From Tetragonia tetragonoides (lineage: Eukaryota > Streptophyta > Magnoliopsida > Caryophyllales > Aizoaceae), in the NCBI GenBank assembly GCA_038025085.1, contig CM076140.1:3598501-3662500 (forward strand): a stretch of 64,000 nucleotides of DNA. Reading direction: 5' to 3'. The notes below the pieces were generated by a model. The model made no database searches. It was not told where the DNA came from and saw only the letters and a list, made by a program, of their open reading frames with translations. Positions 49,901-62,369 of this stretch are shown piece by piece (the first letter of the stretch is position 1; each line of letters starts with the position of its first letter). The translations under genes were made by a program, and so were the position numbers.

Positions 49901-52900
49901 ATAAGAAGGCTCAAAATACGCATAGTCCTCTCGAGTTCGACCTTGATGCTGGGCATTGGACACTGCCTAAACTGATTCCTTTGGAGTTACCGTCTATGCT
50001 ATCTGAATTTATTGAAGGAGAGATTGCCAAATCACTTTGTAGGATGAGGCTGGATGAAAGTCAGGGTTTGTTAGACGTGATTGAGGAAGAGTTAGGAAAT
50101 ACCAATATGCAGAGTAATGTGGGTTTTTATAAAGGGGAAACAGCCAGCATTCAGGCCAAGAAGGAAGCCATTTTAAGGGAAAACTGCTTTCAACATGTAG
50201 ACAGTGATATTATAGCAACCAGCAATGCATGTGAGCTCTCTGATTCTTCAGGGTCCCTAGTTGCGTTTGCTCGACGCAAACTCCGCAGAAAGTCGGGCAC
50301 CGTGCTGTCAGATTCTGTAGATGAGATCTCTAATCATGAGAATCCTGCTGTTGCAGCTGGTATCTGTGATGTTGATAACAACAAAAGCTTAATACCTGCA
50401 ATTGATTTGAATATTCCCATCCATTGTCCACCTGTAGATGTCTCTTCAAATGCATTTGGTGACTTGTTATTTCATTCTGGGGCAGTAAATGCAGAGCTAA
50501 TCAGCCTATCTTCAGAAACAGCACAACTTAACCACATCAAAGCTGTGGTTGACTCATGTAATAAACCAATTGACCACTTTGTTCAATACACAGAGGGTAC
50601 TTCTGCAGAATTACCGTGTCAACATATAGAATTTGTAGCTGTGAACCACAATAGTCAGGACTCAGCCAATGACTTGAACCCATTGGGTGACCAGTTACCA
50701 CATTCTGGAGAGAGAAATATGGAAGCAGCAAACTGGAACCAATTTCCAGCAGGAGTTCACATTCACCAGAATTTTACTAGCTTAGGTAACCCTAGGATTC
50801 AGTCAACTGACCAAGCCATTCACTTTGGAGAGGCAAATGCAGTGGAAACAGATGTGGGAATTTTGAATCCCAGTCAGGAAGCAGAAAATCACTGTTTGAA
50901 CCCATTGAGTAACCAATTACAACGTTGCAGTGAGGAAAAAATAGCAGTAACCAGATGCCTGTTTCCAGAGATACCACGTGTCGATCCCGTCAATTGTGCG
51001 GTTAGTACATGGAATCAATCAACTGATCATCTCATTTGCTGTGGAGAGGCTAGCATGGCAAGCGTTCAGCATCAGGAAATGGGAATTGTGAATCACAGTA
51101 GTCAGGAAGCAGTAGAGCACTCTTTAAACCCATTGTTAGACCAGTTCCAATGTCATGGTAAGGCAACTATGGAAAAAATTGACCATCAACATCCTGAGAC
51201 AGAAGCTGTGTATCCTTTCAGCCATCCAGCATTGGGGGACTCCTTCAACCGGTCAAGTGACCAGTTGTTTCATTTTGGAGAAGCGGAGGAGGAAATCCAG
51301 CACCAACATCCTGGAAGTGTTGATGTTGGTCTGCATAAATTTTCTGAAACTGTTGATATTGATATTGCAAATTGTCCAGCAGTAGGCAACACTTTTAATC
51401 CTTTTAGTAAGGTGCTTCAGCTTAGTGACGAAAAAGCAGAGGAGCACCAATTTGAATATTCAGAAGCTACAAATGGTAATCACAATATCTATCAATGCCA
51501 GTCAATTGACATTTCATGCGTACCAGAATCAACATTTGTTCCAGAAACTGAAGTTAATGATGGTAAAGAGTTGTCATCAGGAGCAGATCTAATGGAAATC
51601 GTGTCCCCTATTACTGCTGACAATGCGAAATCACCTGTCCTTAGGCATAAAGCTCCTGAATATATGCAATGTGGTAATGACTTAAATGTGAATGTAAGTG
51701 ATGAGGAGATGGGAGATTCTCAACGTGAAAATGAGTATCTAGAGGCCAGTACTTCCGGTTGTCAGGTGATGGATGAGTGCAGCCGCATGGTTTTCTATAG
51801 GAGATCCAAGAGCTTCAGGAGCTCCAAGTTGATAGAGAAGAATTTTGTACAGGAAAGGTGGAATGAACTTCGCAAAACTGATTTGAGCCAACATTTCATC
51901 TTGGAAAATAAAAACGCCCTTGAAGTTGTGCAGCTTGCCTATGGAATGAGCAATCTAATTTCAGAGGCTGACCTGTTACTTCATGACTGCAAACTTGTAA
52001 CCAATGTAAGCTTTCTGGATGATCTTTTCTTTGAAATTGAACATGCCCTTTTCCCTTCTTTCAATGTGTACTAACCTCATCTATTTCATCCCTGACATAT
52101 TTATGCTGGCAGGATTCTTTTACCTTTGGCTGGCATGGTCTGCAGGTTCATATGGCATCTGCAATAGCTGAACATGGCTATTGCTTGTATGCAAAGTACA
52201 TGGATGCTTTACAATCAACAATGGGCATTGACAACAGAGTGCATGTATCTTGGGAGATGCTTGTTTCAACAGATAATTCAATGGCCTTAGGGAAACTTCT
52301 GAGATTAAATAGCAGCAGGACTCAGAGTTCATTGGCCTGCAGGAGCTTAAAAGGGGCAGCACCTACGGTTGATATTTCCCTCAAAAGGTCTGGGTCCAAC
52401 TCTCTAATATGCTTGTTCATTCCTACATAAATAATTGATTAGTGTCTATCTATTTTATTCCTTGTAGCAGCTAGTACAGTTTGTTATTTAAATCTGGGGC
52501 ATCTGGGCATGTACCATCTCTAAAAAATGAGCTCCAGTTATCGGATCCCATTAGTACTTGGGAGAGTGGAAACTGAGTTGTGTTGGACTGAAGGTTCACG
52601 AACAGATAATCGATAACTATTGTGTTATGTATAGGCTATGTTGGAGGATCTATATTCTATAGTACGGTTCAACGCCCATGGTGATCAAATGTGAAACAAG
52701 CTTTTACTATTGGAAGCAAAAAAAAACAATGGTGGAGATGTGAGTCTAGGGTCCTTTAGCACTTTACTTGATAGTAAGATGCTTAACACAAAACTATGGT
52801 TGATGAATTGTTAAGCCTTTACCATATCTAAGAGTCCTTTGAACACGTGGTACATGTACTTTCTTATGCATCGAGAACTTAACATTATGGTTCAGACTTC

Positions 52901-53603
52901 CTCTTTCCAATAAGCCAGTTCAGATTACTTCTTGGCTAGATTTTAAGGACTGAGGAACAGGATTGCCTGTTACTTTGGAAACCTGTTAGTTTTGTTAAAG
53001 TTTTTTTTAGTGTGCTGTATCCATTACATACATGTTGAGCTACGAGTATTTGTGGAACTGTTTTAGGTCTTGTGCTGTGCCCACCTCACAAAAGCAAGGA
53101 ATAGTGTTAAGTATCAGTCTCCTGCTACATATGCGATCACTATTTCTCTGATTAACTTTGTCAAGCTCTGCATCTTATTCTTTCATGGATTTGATTTTAC
53201 AAAAATGTTTCAATGTAAGTTTTACTGTGGTTTATTGATGCAGTGAAAGAGAGGAGTGCCTTCAGAATATTGTTCTGTCAACTGCTCCTTTGAGATCTTA
53301 CTTGGCACTGAGAGGAAATGCATTCCTTGAATATCTTTCTTCTTTGGCTCACATTTCAAGATCAGTAGAGGCTTCCCGCTTGGCTGAGGGTGCTGAGAAG
53401 ACAAAGCGACGAAGGCAAGTAGTATACTTGTTGAAGCAACAATGCTTGTTATAAATGTGTACCGTAACAAACTCTTACTAAGCTGCATTGTGCTTTGCAG
53501 GGTGCGGCTTGCCAAGAACTACTTAAGTAGTGGCGGACTTGACTTGTCACCAGATGATATCTCCATGCTTATCGAGTACAATAGCTATGGGAAATTTGTC
53601 TAA
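40986..53603 (+). CDS. ELG1: ELG1/ATAD5-type alternative clamp-loader large subunit
   Basis: ELG1/ATAD5 with RFC2-5 unloads PCNA from DNA and protects genome stability. Exons: 40986-41291, 41394-41519, 41859-41916, 42650-42807, 43832-43996, 44145-44438, 44564-44655, 45371-45455, 45661-45873, 46535-46594, 47495-47574, 47938-47984, 48389-48681, 48788-48879, 49015-49144, 49901-52005, 52113-52387, 53244-53414, 53501-53603; about 1,617 residues. The N-terminus has two AT-hooks (KRKRGRKPK, KRKRGRPPK). The AAA+ core has Walker A GPVGSGKSA (split by an intron), VNASDWRNG, Walker B TLILFEDVDAT, sensor 1 MILTMNS and GGDIRKTLMHLQFW. A long acidic C-terminal exon carries three ~75-residue repeats. One base is missing between exons 12 and 13, so a micro-exon or border error remains there. 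The last intron is GC-AG. Confidence 0.92.
43503..43526. repeat. Poly-C tract in ELG1 intron 4
   Basis: An almost pure cytosine run in a pyrimidine-rich part of the long intron. It is prone to length variation and sequencing error. Confidence 0.85.
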
Positions 53604-54332
53604 GTCAAGATATTCAGTTTCAAGATAGTAGACATCAGGAAACGGTAAAAACTCAAACACTAACTTCTTACATGATTTATTACCAGAAGATTTTGTAGAT
53701 AATTGCTAACTTGTTCGCGTAAAGGCAGAGGCAGAACTGAGGGGTAGTAGTAGATAAACCCTAGGCTGATTTTTGTTCTCAAAGGTGGCAATTGTCACTT
53801 TCATTCTCTAGCTGTATTTGTCACAATGGCTTAAAGCATAGGATGGATCCCGAAATTGCAAGTGAAGAATGATAGTATTTATACTGCGAGAGTATGTCCT
53901 GTTGGTTTAATCTTAGTCCAATCTTTCCGTTTCTCATGTTTGAGTTGGAGGGGACTGATTTTGGAAGAGATGTAAATGCGTGCGGCTCCTTTCCCATAAG
54001 CGAATATACATTTGTTTGTAGAGGTCTTTGAAAATTATCTGTTGGTATATAATTCTTCACTGCATGCTTATAATCCTGACCTGTAATGTAAAATAGGTGC
54101 ATTTTATCCAGTACAGTATTTATCTTTCTCGAGGGGTGTTTGCCTGTGTCCTATTGCCTTGCCTTTAATTATAATTTTCTTCTGTTGATACTTGATAGTA
54201 TGTTCTCTTTGCCACTTGGGGAACATTATCTTCCCCTTAGGGAGTCATATCAAATCAAGCGTGAAGTATACTACTGACTTGATTTTTTGAGAATCTGTGC
54301 AGAGATTGATAGGCTATTATTTGAGACACTAA
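53604..54332 (+). other. 3' flank of the ELG1-like gene
   Basis: No coding exon is seen. It should contain the 3' UTR of the preceding gene. It ends at the TAA target site of a Tourist-like MITE. Confidence 0.45.
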
Positions 54333-54648
54333 GGGTATGTTCTCCCCAGCTTATTTCTGTTTATTTCTGTTTATTTTAGCAAACTTCAACAAACTTCAGC
54401 AAATTTCAGCAAACTTCAACAAAGTTAAATAAAGTTAAATAAAATTAAACAAAGTTCAACAAAGTTAAACAAACCAATATACAAACTAGTTATAAAAAAC
54501 ACTTGAATCAACAAGATTCAACAAAAATAAACAAAGTTCAACGAAGTTCAACAAAGTTAAACAAAGTTAAATAAAGTTCAACAAAGTTCAACAAAAATAA
54601 ATTTTCAATAATAAATATAAACGTTTTTCAGTTGGAGAGAACAGACCC
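54333..54648. mobile_element. Tourist-like MITE with internal CAACAAAGTT-type repeats
   Basis: Ends GGGTATGTTCTCCCCAGCT and, reverse-complemented, GGGTCTGTTCTCTCCAACT. A TAA target duplication lies at 54330-54332 and 54649-54651. The interior is dominated by degenerate repeats of CAACAAAGTTAAACAAAGTT. It is noncoding. Confidence 0.82.
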
Positions 54649-54651
54649 TAA

Positions 54652-56987
54652 ACCAGAATTTAAACCTTAATTATAAAAGCCTAATTCTCACGAGGAAAAA
54701 TTCTCAACTGGAGTACAGTGCGAGTTCAAAAGGTGAAATCTGAAGTATATACCTAACACATTGTTGTGAGCTTGGGAGATTAGGTCCTTATACTGAAGCT
54801 CATAAATGGAGGAGTTATTTGAGATGTGAGCCAACCTCCCAACTATCAATAAGCCATGGTCCCGTATGCATGGGATTAGTTGGACATTAACTCTTCATCT
54901 ACATACGAAAGAATGTTTTGCTTTAATTTTGCATCATAAATAAAACCCATTGTTCCATTATTATTGGATTGAAAATAGACACCACGTCAATCAGCGGGAT
55001 ATTTACTGGGTTGTTGTATTAAACAGTTCAGAATAGCGTGGATTAATCTAGAGTATTAATGATAGGATAAGCCTTGTTAGATTATTCTTTATTAGTTGAA
55101 GAAAGAGAGAGAAAACATTATAGAGGGGGATTCCAAGTAGCACGAAGCCCAAGTGCAAGAAAAGGTGTGGAGCTTACGTTTACGTATCACCATATCAAGA
55201 CTCAATTGAATTATTTCTGATGCAGAGGATGCTTCTTTCTCCTCTTCCCGCTGAACACTAATTCGTCTCTACCCTTTTGTTACCTTTAAAGTTTATTTAT
55301 GAATTATAAACCCACACCTCTCTCTCTCTCTCTCTCCCCCCCCCCCCCCCCCCCCGAAGGGTAAATGCATGTTTCGCGCGCTAATAGCTTTCGTCAGCAG
55401 CAGCACAAACTCCCACGCACTGGCTTTTTGCCCAAATTTTCTGGTTGCGTGAATGATATCATCTTTTTCTTTTTCTTTTTCTTTTTCTTTTATTTGTTTC
55501 CTACACCTATAGGAGTTATTGATCTGCAATTTTATTTCTTTTGTTCGGGTAAAGAATTTAGGACTTAATCTATTTCACTTATTAGACATTACTCAATCAA
55601 TGAAAATAAGTGGTAAAATTTTACCCAATTAGTGTAAATGATAATTGATTAATTGGTAAAAAAGGAAAATGATTAAGCTCCTCCTCTCGAGAATTACCCA
55701 TTGCCTCAACCATCATAGATTCGGAGTGTATCATGTCCAAGAGTCCCAACTATGGCGATAACACGTCAGGCCTTTCATCCTTTGGAAAAATGAAAAGGTA
55801 AATAAAAATAAAAGGAAAAAGTAAATAAAAGGAGTACATTTTAGGTAAAGGAGTGGCCAGGAATTGTGGTTTGGATTTGGTAAGTAGAGTTGAATATCGG
55901 GGCCGGCGAATTAACCGGGGGTAATAGTGTGGACGTAGGGCTGGAACTCTGACGGAGGTTTAACCCCCACGAGCCAAACCAAACCCAAAATGGCCCTATT
56001 GGGCCCCATTGCCTGACATTTCAATTTTCACCTTCACCTCCTTGTCCTTATTTACATTTCAATTTTCACGTTCCTCTTCTTCATTTATCCAAAATAAAAT
56101 AAAATATTGTCAAAACAAGAAAGGAACATGGAGCTCAAAAAACAAAACAACAAAAAAACAAAACAAAAAAACATTTAGGACATGCTATGGTATTAGTTAC
56201 ACCATACTACGGATTACGCAGTCCATTAAATCTCACTCCTATATTAAAGAAGTTTATTAGTACAAGTTATTCATACCTGAAAAAAATTGAGATTAAGATG
56301 TACAAAATATTTAATCTTTCATCGTAGAAATGAGATAGATATAAAATACACTATAAAAAGTTTCTAATCGAGGTGCAAATTCTCATGATCTAAGTGGTGA
56401 AATAAGAAGACAAATAAGTAAAAAATAACCCACCCTAAATTGAACAGTTTTGAGTAATAACCCCCTCCATAATTAGAAGAGATTTGGGTGACTCCCCTCA
56501 TTATCATCAAGTCATGCATCTTTTGGATAGCGTGCCATCCTGGCCATGACCATCTCTCCATACTACTATCACTTTATTAGTTAATTTTAGTTTAAGCAGT
56601 TTCATTTGAAAAGAATAATATACATGCCAATTGTACTTTAAATTAGCATAATTTTGTACCATGCATGCATAAAGCAACAAAGAGCTCAGGAGTCGGCATA
56701 AAACTAGCTAGCCATTACATTTCAAGGTTCACAATGATAATATGCTAGTAGAAACTGGGTATCTAGATTCTAGATTTATAGAGATAAGTAGCCAAATGAT
56801 GATGTTATTTCAGTATTGTGATCTTCAAAGAGATCTTCTCTCTTGAAAATATTGAGAGGATAGATTATATTGTTGAAAGGAGACACATCAAGTATATGAT
56901 GCCAAGGAAAAGTTGTTGTTGGTATCTTCCATTGATGACAAATTTGACAGAAACGTCTGCCATTGTGACCGGCCAATTGGGAGAAGG

Positions 56988-57034
<47 letters not shown>

Positions 57035-57512
57035 TCATCAGTAAAAACAGACACCCGCCCAGCCCTGGCCTCATGATATTTAGATGCAGCTTTTGATATG
57101 ATTTCTATCCCCTTACATATTTATTTGTCATTGCAATGCGCGATAGATGGTGGTACGAAATATTATTAACCCCTTTTTATGATCAATGATATGTACTACC
57201 CCATCGTACGTACGTAGTAGCTCTATTATTTTCATAGAATCCATTCTCACCACTCGTACATGGCCTTAAGATCAAAGTAGTAAGAACAAGTACCCTTATC
57301 AGTTTGCTCGAATTTTATCTTTAATAATAAATGGGGTTAGGTGTACATCAAGTATGTACGTGTCACACAAAAATAAACCTCTTCAGATCGAGATGAAAAA
57401 AATAAAAAAATAAGTTATATTTTGTGAGGTATTGCATAGTAGTGTAGTAGAGGATCTCAACTCTTTCAGATCACTCATCCCCATTTAAAAATTAAAATAA
57501 TGGGATGAGTGT
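54652..57512. other. Intergenic region with microsatellites
   Basis: No gene is supported. It contains a CT/C tract (55316-55355), a short TTTTTC repeat (55462-55491) and a GA run (56990-57029). The segment 55870-56020 is GC-richer but has no coding signature. Confidence 0.5.
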
Positions 57513-57520
57513 ATGACCAT

Positions 57521-58179
57521 CTAGGTTGCATCGATACCTAGCCTAACACCAGTATTTCATATCCGATACGTTTTGGATATCGATACTTGTAGGATACACA
57601 CCCGATACTTGGGAATACGCACCCGATACGTATCGGAGAAGTATCCTATTTTTTTGTATTAGTTTTTCCCCAAAATAATTACGGATACTCCTCGGATACA
57701 CGGTAGATACTTCAAGGATACGCCAAATCAGCAAACACTTCAATTAATTATATTTTTTGCAACAAAGATTAAGTATTTCTTTAAATATATCTCTATGCAA
57801 CCTAAAAGAAATTACATTTCTCTCTCATCATAGCCTCCATCTTGTCTGATCTGAAGGCTAGTTTACGCCTATCGGAGCAGTTGATCGGTTCGCCAACTCT
57901 CTTTATCTTCCACACATCCATACCAACAACTAATTAGTTATCAACTTATTCACGCGTTTTTCATCTTTGATCTTGTATTCTTAATTGAGAATGGTATATA
58001 GATGTTAACAATGCCAGTAAAGATCATAAATTGAATTATACTTAACCTTCTTTTTTTTTTTGAAGTTGTTATATTATATATTTTATATTATATTTTTGCC
58101 ATACCCGTATCCTAGAAAATTTAGAATTACAGTATCCCACACCCGTATTCGTATCCGTATCGGTGTCCGTGCAACCTAG
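57521..58179. mobile_element. hAT-like non-autonomous element, 659 bp, with perfect 8-bp target duplication
   Basis: Ends CTAGGTTGCATCGATACC and, reverse-complemented, CTAGGTTGCACGGACACC. The target duplication ATGACCAT lies at 57513-57520 and 58180-58187. The interior near both ends is packed with GATAC/CCGATACG and CCGTATCC motifs. No transposase frame is present. The ends resemble those of the shorter element at 27932-28117 (CTAxGTTxCAxxGA). Confidence 0.88.
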
Positions 58180-58313
58180 ATGACCATAAATTCTTTTCAA
58201 TTAAATTGAACGGAATTGAATTAATTATACTCAACCAAATGTTGTAGAAGTGAACTAAACTAAAATTACAATGAACTAAATTGAAAATTAGAAGAATACA
58301 TTGCCTTATAATG

Positions 58314-58453
58314 TTTTTTTTTTGTTGCTAAAGGGCACCTCCTAACGCACGGCCTCGGGTACTCCATGAATTATATAGGTGCTTTCGAAGAGATTTGAAC
58401 TCATAATCTGGTGTACAAGTTGTAACTTATTTACCAGTAAGCCAATACTTCTT
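58314..58453 (-). mobile_element. tRNA-derived SINE with a ~20-bp target duplication
   Basis: On the minus strand the element has an A-box-like TTGGCTTACTGGTAAATAAG near its 5' end, a B-box-like GAGTTCAAATCTC, and ends in an A-run. The flanks GAATACATTGCCTTATAATG (58294-58313) and GAATACGTTGCCTTGTAATG (58454-58473) match at 18 of 20 positions. This layout is diagnostic of a SINE inserted by target-primed reverse transcription. Confidence 0.85.
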
Positions 58454-58473
58454 GAATACGTTGCCTTGTAATG

Positions 58474-58999
58474 TAGGCTGTAGCTCTAGCTGCATTTTGT
58501 GCATAATTAAAGAACTAAATTTGCATTTCATTGCTACTACTACTAGTTTTACACTCCTAGTACTAGATCTATAACTAATGATTTTCACAACTTTTCAGCC
58601 TAGAAGACAGGGACAGAAAAAGGAAAAAAAAAAAAAAAAAAAGAAAACAAAAAAGGTAGGAAAAAGGAGAAAAAATTAAAGAATCTCTGATAAACGTAAC
58701 AGAAGAGTACAAAAGCATCAATTATAATCATGATTCATGATCATAAAAACAACGAAAAAGAGAAAGGGCATACAATACTGCGTGCTCGTGTTAAATTTTA
58801 CACTGAAAATACTTTTCACAGAGCCTAAGAGTAACCAAAGCCACATCAACATCCCCAGTGACTCCCGTGATCTTCAAACCCATCCAAATCCTGTGCCATT
58901 GTACATTTGTACCATCAAAAATTTAATTATTTCATACATGTCATGCATACCCCTTGCTTTCATGCGTTGCCCTCTTCCCCCCTCCATCATTCATCATTA

Positions 59000-59030
<31 letters not shown>

Positions 59031-59334
59031 CACATCCACTCCGTCCATCACATACCATCCATCTATGATCTATTATAATAATACATAGTACTATTATAAT
59101 AACACCTGCAACACCCATTTACCCCCTGTCCCATTTCCTCTCTCTTTCCCACAATAATTATTTTTTTCTGCAGAAACCCCATTTACTTGATTCTGATTCC
59201 TTCACAGTTCCCCCCACTTTCCCCACTGCATTTTTATTCAATCTTCAGCTACGCATTTCGTCGAACACCTTCCGTTCATTTCACCAAACACTTTTTCCTC
59301 TCTCTTTCTTTCTCTCTCCTTGACATTTGAAGAG
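58474..59334 (+). promoter_or_regulatory. Upstream region and 5' UTR of the USP-like gene
   Basis: An A-tract lies at 58628-58642 and CT repeats at about 59000-59030. A pyrimidine-rich leader (59280-59319) runs up to the start codon at 59335. No separate gene is supported. Confidence 0.45.
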
Positions 59335-60692
59335 ATGCCCAGTGCAGGTTCAATCTTGAGGCAACTGAGTGTCAAAGAAGGGTGGAAATCAACATCAAAG
59401 AGATGGACTAATGGGGGTAGTGGGACCCATTTCAATGGCAATGTAGGAGCTTGTTGGAAACAAATGGATGGTATGAACATGTATGGGGGTGATCAGTATA
59501 ATAATAGCTATGGTGGTGGGTTGATGACAAAGAAGAGAGTGATGGTGGTTGTTGATGATACTTCAAGATCTAAGCATGCTATGATGTGGGCTCTCACTCA
59601 TGTCACTAATAAGGGTGATTGGCTTACTCTCCTTCACATTATCCCTTCTTGTTCTGACTCTTCTTTTTCTCCTAATCTTGCTAGCTCTCTTGGGTCTCTT
59701 TGCAAGGCTTGCAAGCCTGAGGTAATTAATTAACTTCTCTGTTCTTCTTGTTCTCTGTTTATTGTTTACTTGTTTTATTATTTTTTTTTCTTTCTCTTTT
59801 ACATGAGGGTTCTAGCTGCTTGTTCAAAATCAGTTCAAAGTTGGGATCTTTTTAATCTTTTGTGTTGTTTCAAAACTTTTTTCCTGTTACATTGAGGTAG
59901 AGCAGTGAGAATATGTTACTTACGTCTGTGTGTGTGATATTTTGAAAGGAAAATCATGTTGGGGTCATCACTTTCCAAAGTTCTATAAACTATTACTAGT
60001 ATTACAAAGTTGTCACAACAAAATGTTCATATTAAAGTATGCATGCAAAGATTCCTGTTCCTGTAATTTTGGGTATATACAAACTTTTGTGAAAAATTCT
60101 TTGAAGTTTGGACCCCTATGAGAAGAAAAGGTGCCTTAGAAAAAATTGAAGATGAAAATGCTGTGTATAAGAGAAGAAAGCCTTTGGTTTTTGCTTTGAT
60201 GCAAAATTTTCTAGTTGTATGCTTGTAAAGTTGTAAACTTGTAATTTTTCAGGTAGAAGTGGAAGCAGTAGTGATACAAGGGCCAAAGCTTTCAACAGTG
60301 TTGAGCCAAGTGAAGAAGCTAGAGGTATCAGTCCTGGTGCTAGGCCAGAAGAAGCCCTCCCCAATTATGACCTGGTGGGTCCCAATTACTTAAATCAATG
60401 AAGATTTTTAATTACCCCATTTGTAGTTTCCCAACACCTGTCAATTGTCAATCTTTCACCCTTCAGATTTGATCAAAGTCTAATTAGATGTTGACCTTCT
60501 AACAATATTGGGTAATTTGATTTTGATGTGTTTTTGGGCAGCTTGTTTGGTATGAGCAACACAGAAGACTTTGTGGAGCAATGCATCAACAGTGCAGAAT
60601 GCTTGACAATTGGTGTGAGAAAACAGAGCAAAGGCATGGGTGGATACCTCATTAGCACCAGGTGGCAGAAGAATTTCTGGCTTTTGGCATGA
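59335..60692 (+). CDS. Universal stress protein (USP)-like, adenine nucleotide alpha hydrolase fold
   Basis: Three exons (59335-59721, 60253-60374, 60542-60692) give 219 residues plus stop. The start is MPSAGSILRQLSVKEGW; the ~60-residue N-terminal extension is Gly/Asn-rich and probably disordered. The USP core begins KKRVMVVVDDTSRSKHAMMW, continues NKGDWLTLLHIIP, then VEVEAVVIQG, VSVLVLGQKKPS and ECLTIGVRKQ. It ends RWQKNFWLLA. The typical USP nucleotide motif G-x2-G-x9-G-S/T is not well preserved, so ATP binding is doubtful. Cytosolic or nuclear location is assumed because no targeting signal is seen. Such small plant USP-like proteins, for instance AT1G44760 and AT1G69080 as I recall, have no defined reaction. 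Confidence 0.88.
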
Positions 60693-60714
60693 AAGAAATT
60701 CTTGTTCTTAGTTT

Positions 60715-60716
<2 letters not shown>

Positions 60717-60775
<59 letters not shown>
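60717..60775. repeat. (GA)n microsatellite in the USP-like 3' UTR
   Basis: About 28 GA units beginning 25 bases after the stop codon, so very likely transcribed. Confidence 0.95.
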
Positions 60776-60778
<3 letters not shown>

Positions 60779-61814
60779 AATGGCATTAAAAAAAAAATTA
60801 TAATTTGAGCTGTAGAAGTTTAATTAGGGGGTGCTATATTATTTTAGCATTATGTAATTACTAACTACTCTAACTAGATCTGTTTATGAAATTGGAAAGC
60901 ATCATTATGACCACCACCCCCATCTGCCCAAATTCCCCTGTAATTTTATATTAAGAGTATAATTTATGACAATAATGTCAGATACAGTCAAAAATTGAAC
61001 TGGAAGGTGAACTTTGCATAATAATATTAGTATAAGGCTGGTGGTGGGTGTACCTTTAGATTTGTGTGATATTATAGTGCTTTATTTGTTGGATTTTGAA
61101 TGCTACATTGTTTGATTCTGGTTTTATATTGCGTTGAGGACATCTTTGGCAATCAATGTGGAGCCTTGGAGTTTGTAGAAGAGCATACTTTCGGCTTTGG
61201 GAAGGTTAAACAAATAAAGCCAAAGGATAAACATACAAGAAAAAGACAAGTTATGGAGTAACTTATTTGTTTGGTTGTTGCATTTGATAATTTTTATCCC
61301 TAAATTCATGGGGTCTGAATAACCGTTCGCTGTAAAACAAAACATTGAGGCAGTCAAGGTGTAGCACATTAACAAGATCTTACTAGAAACCCAATGTCAT
61401 GTAAATTTTCAAACTTGGAGAGAAGTTTCAAGAAATAAGGACCACTCTTTGACACTCAGTGACAACTGGTAAATGCCACAAGGAATTAGGTTAACCAACT
61501 CCAGATTGAGATCATTATTATAGTTATACCCTGTAACTATGAGCTAAAAGCATTGGTTACCAAACTTGCCATGGTTAGTTTGCTGGCTATTAGCGCCATC
61601 AAGCCATTATAGATCTCAATAGCTGTATAAATTGAAGGAAGCCAATCATGTTGGCCGAATTGCATTGGCATTATGAAGTTCATATTGCTTAATTGATTTG
61701 GTGGTATGTAGGTAAAGCATACTTAAATATGCACGAAAGCATACAACCATATTTTCTCTCTTTCTGTGGATGCCAACTAGCTTAGTTGGTTGATTATCAA
61801 GAACAAAAAAGAAA
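60776..61814. other. 3' flank of the USP-like gene and intergenic sequence
   Basis: No coding exon or defined repeat is seen. Confidence 0.45.
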
Positions 61815-61930
61815 GAAAAACTATCTTAGCTGGTAAAGTCTTTTGGAGGTTGGTACTAAAAATCTCAAACTTGGGTTCAAAACCCGTCTACATCCGGCCA
61901 TCCTAGTCCTTTGAACCAAAAATAATACTC
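61815..61930 (+). mobile_element. SINE-like fragment
   Basis: An A-box-like TTAGCTGGTAAAGTC (61826-61840) is followed by a B-box-like GGGTTCAAAACCC (61873-61885) at tRNA-like spacing. No poly-A tail or target duplication was identified. A second A-box-like TAGCTTAGTTGG lies at 61778-61789. Confidence 0.4.
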
Positions 61931-62369
61931 CCATTCCTTCAATCCTTTGCCTCTAGGTCCAATCTTCAATCAATTTTGAGGTTGACATAGACTATCGTGT
62001 GATTCAAACTGATTCAGTAAGGTCTAACTACTAATTTCTACTTATTGAGTAAGATATAGCCACTTATTTCCACTGATTGGATAATGTTCAATAAGTGGAA
62101 AAGAACACACCCTATGACTAGCTCCATTTGTTCTTTTGTATCGAAGGATTTTTAATTAAGATGTTGCCTCTCCTTCATATAGCATTATTCATATCTTTCA
62201 TTGACAATATGAGAGCACATATTGCAGTTGATGCTCTCAAATGGAGTTGCGAAAAACTTTCCTTGACAACTTTACCTTTTCAAAGATATAAATGTCGCAT
62301 GTCCTGGAGTATGTCTTAGGCTATGATATGGGGGTATGCCGTATGCATGTCCAGGCGCTGGCTGGCCTT

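Noticed and set aside
54333..54648. Simple low-complexity repeat only
   Set aside because: The matching inverted ends and TAA duplications show it is a MITE with a repetitive interior.
61826..61885. tRNA gene on the plus strand
   Set aside because: The B-box-like GGGTTCAAAACCC is present but no cloverleaf can be drawn and there is no anticodon stem.
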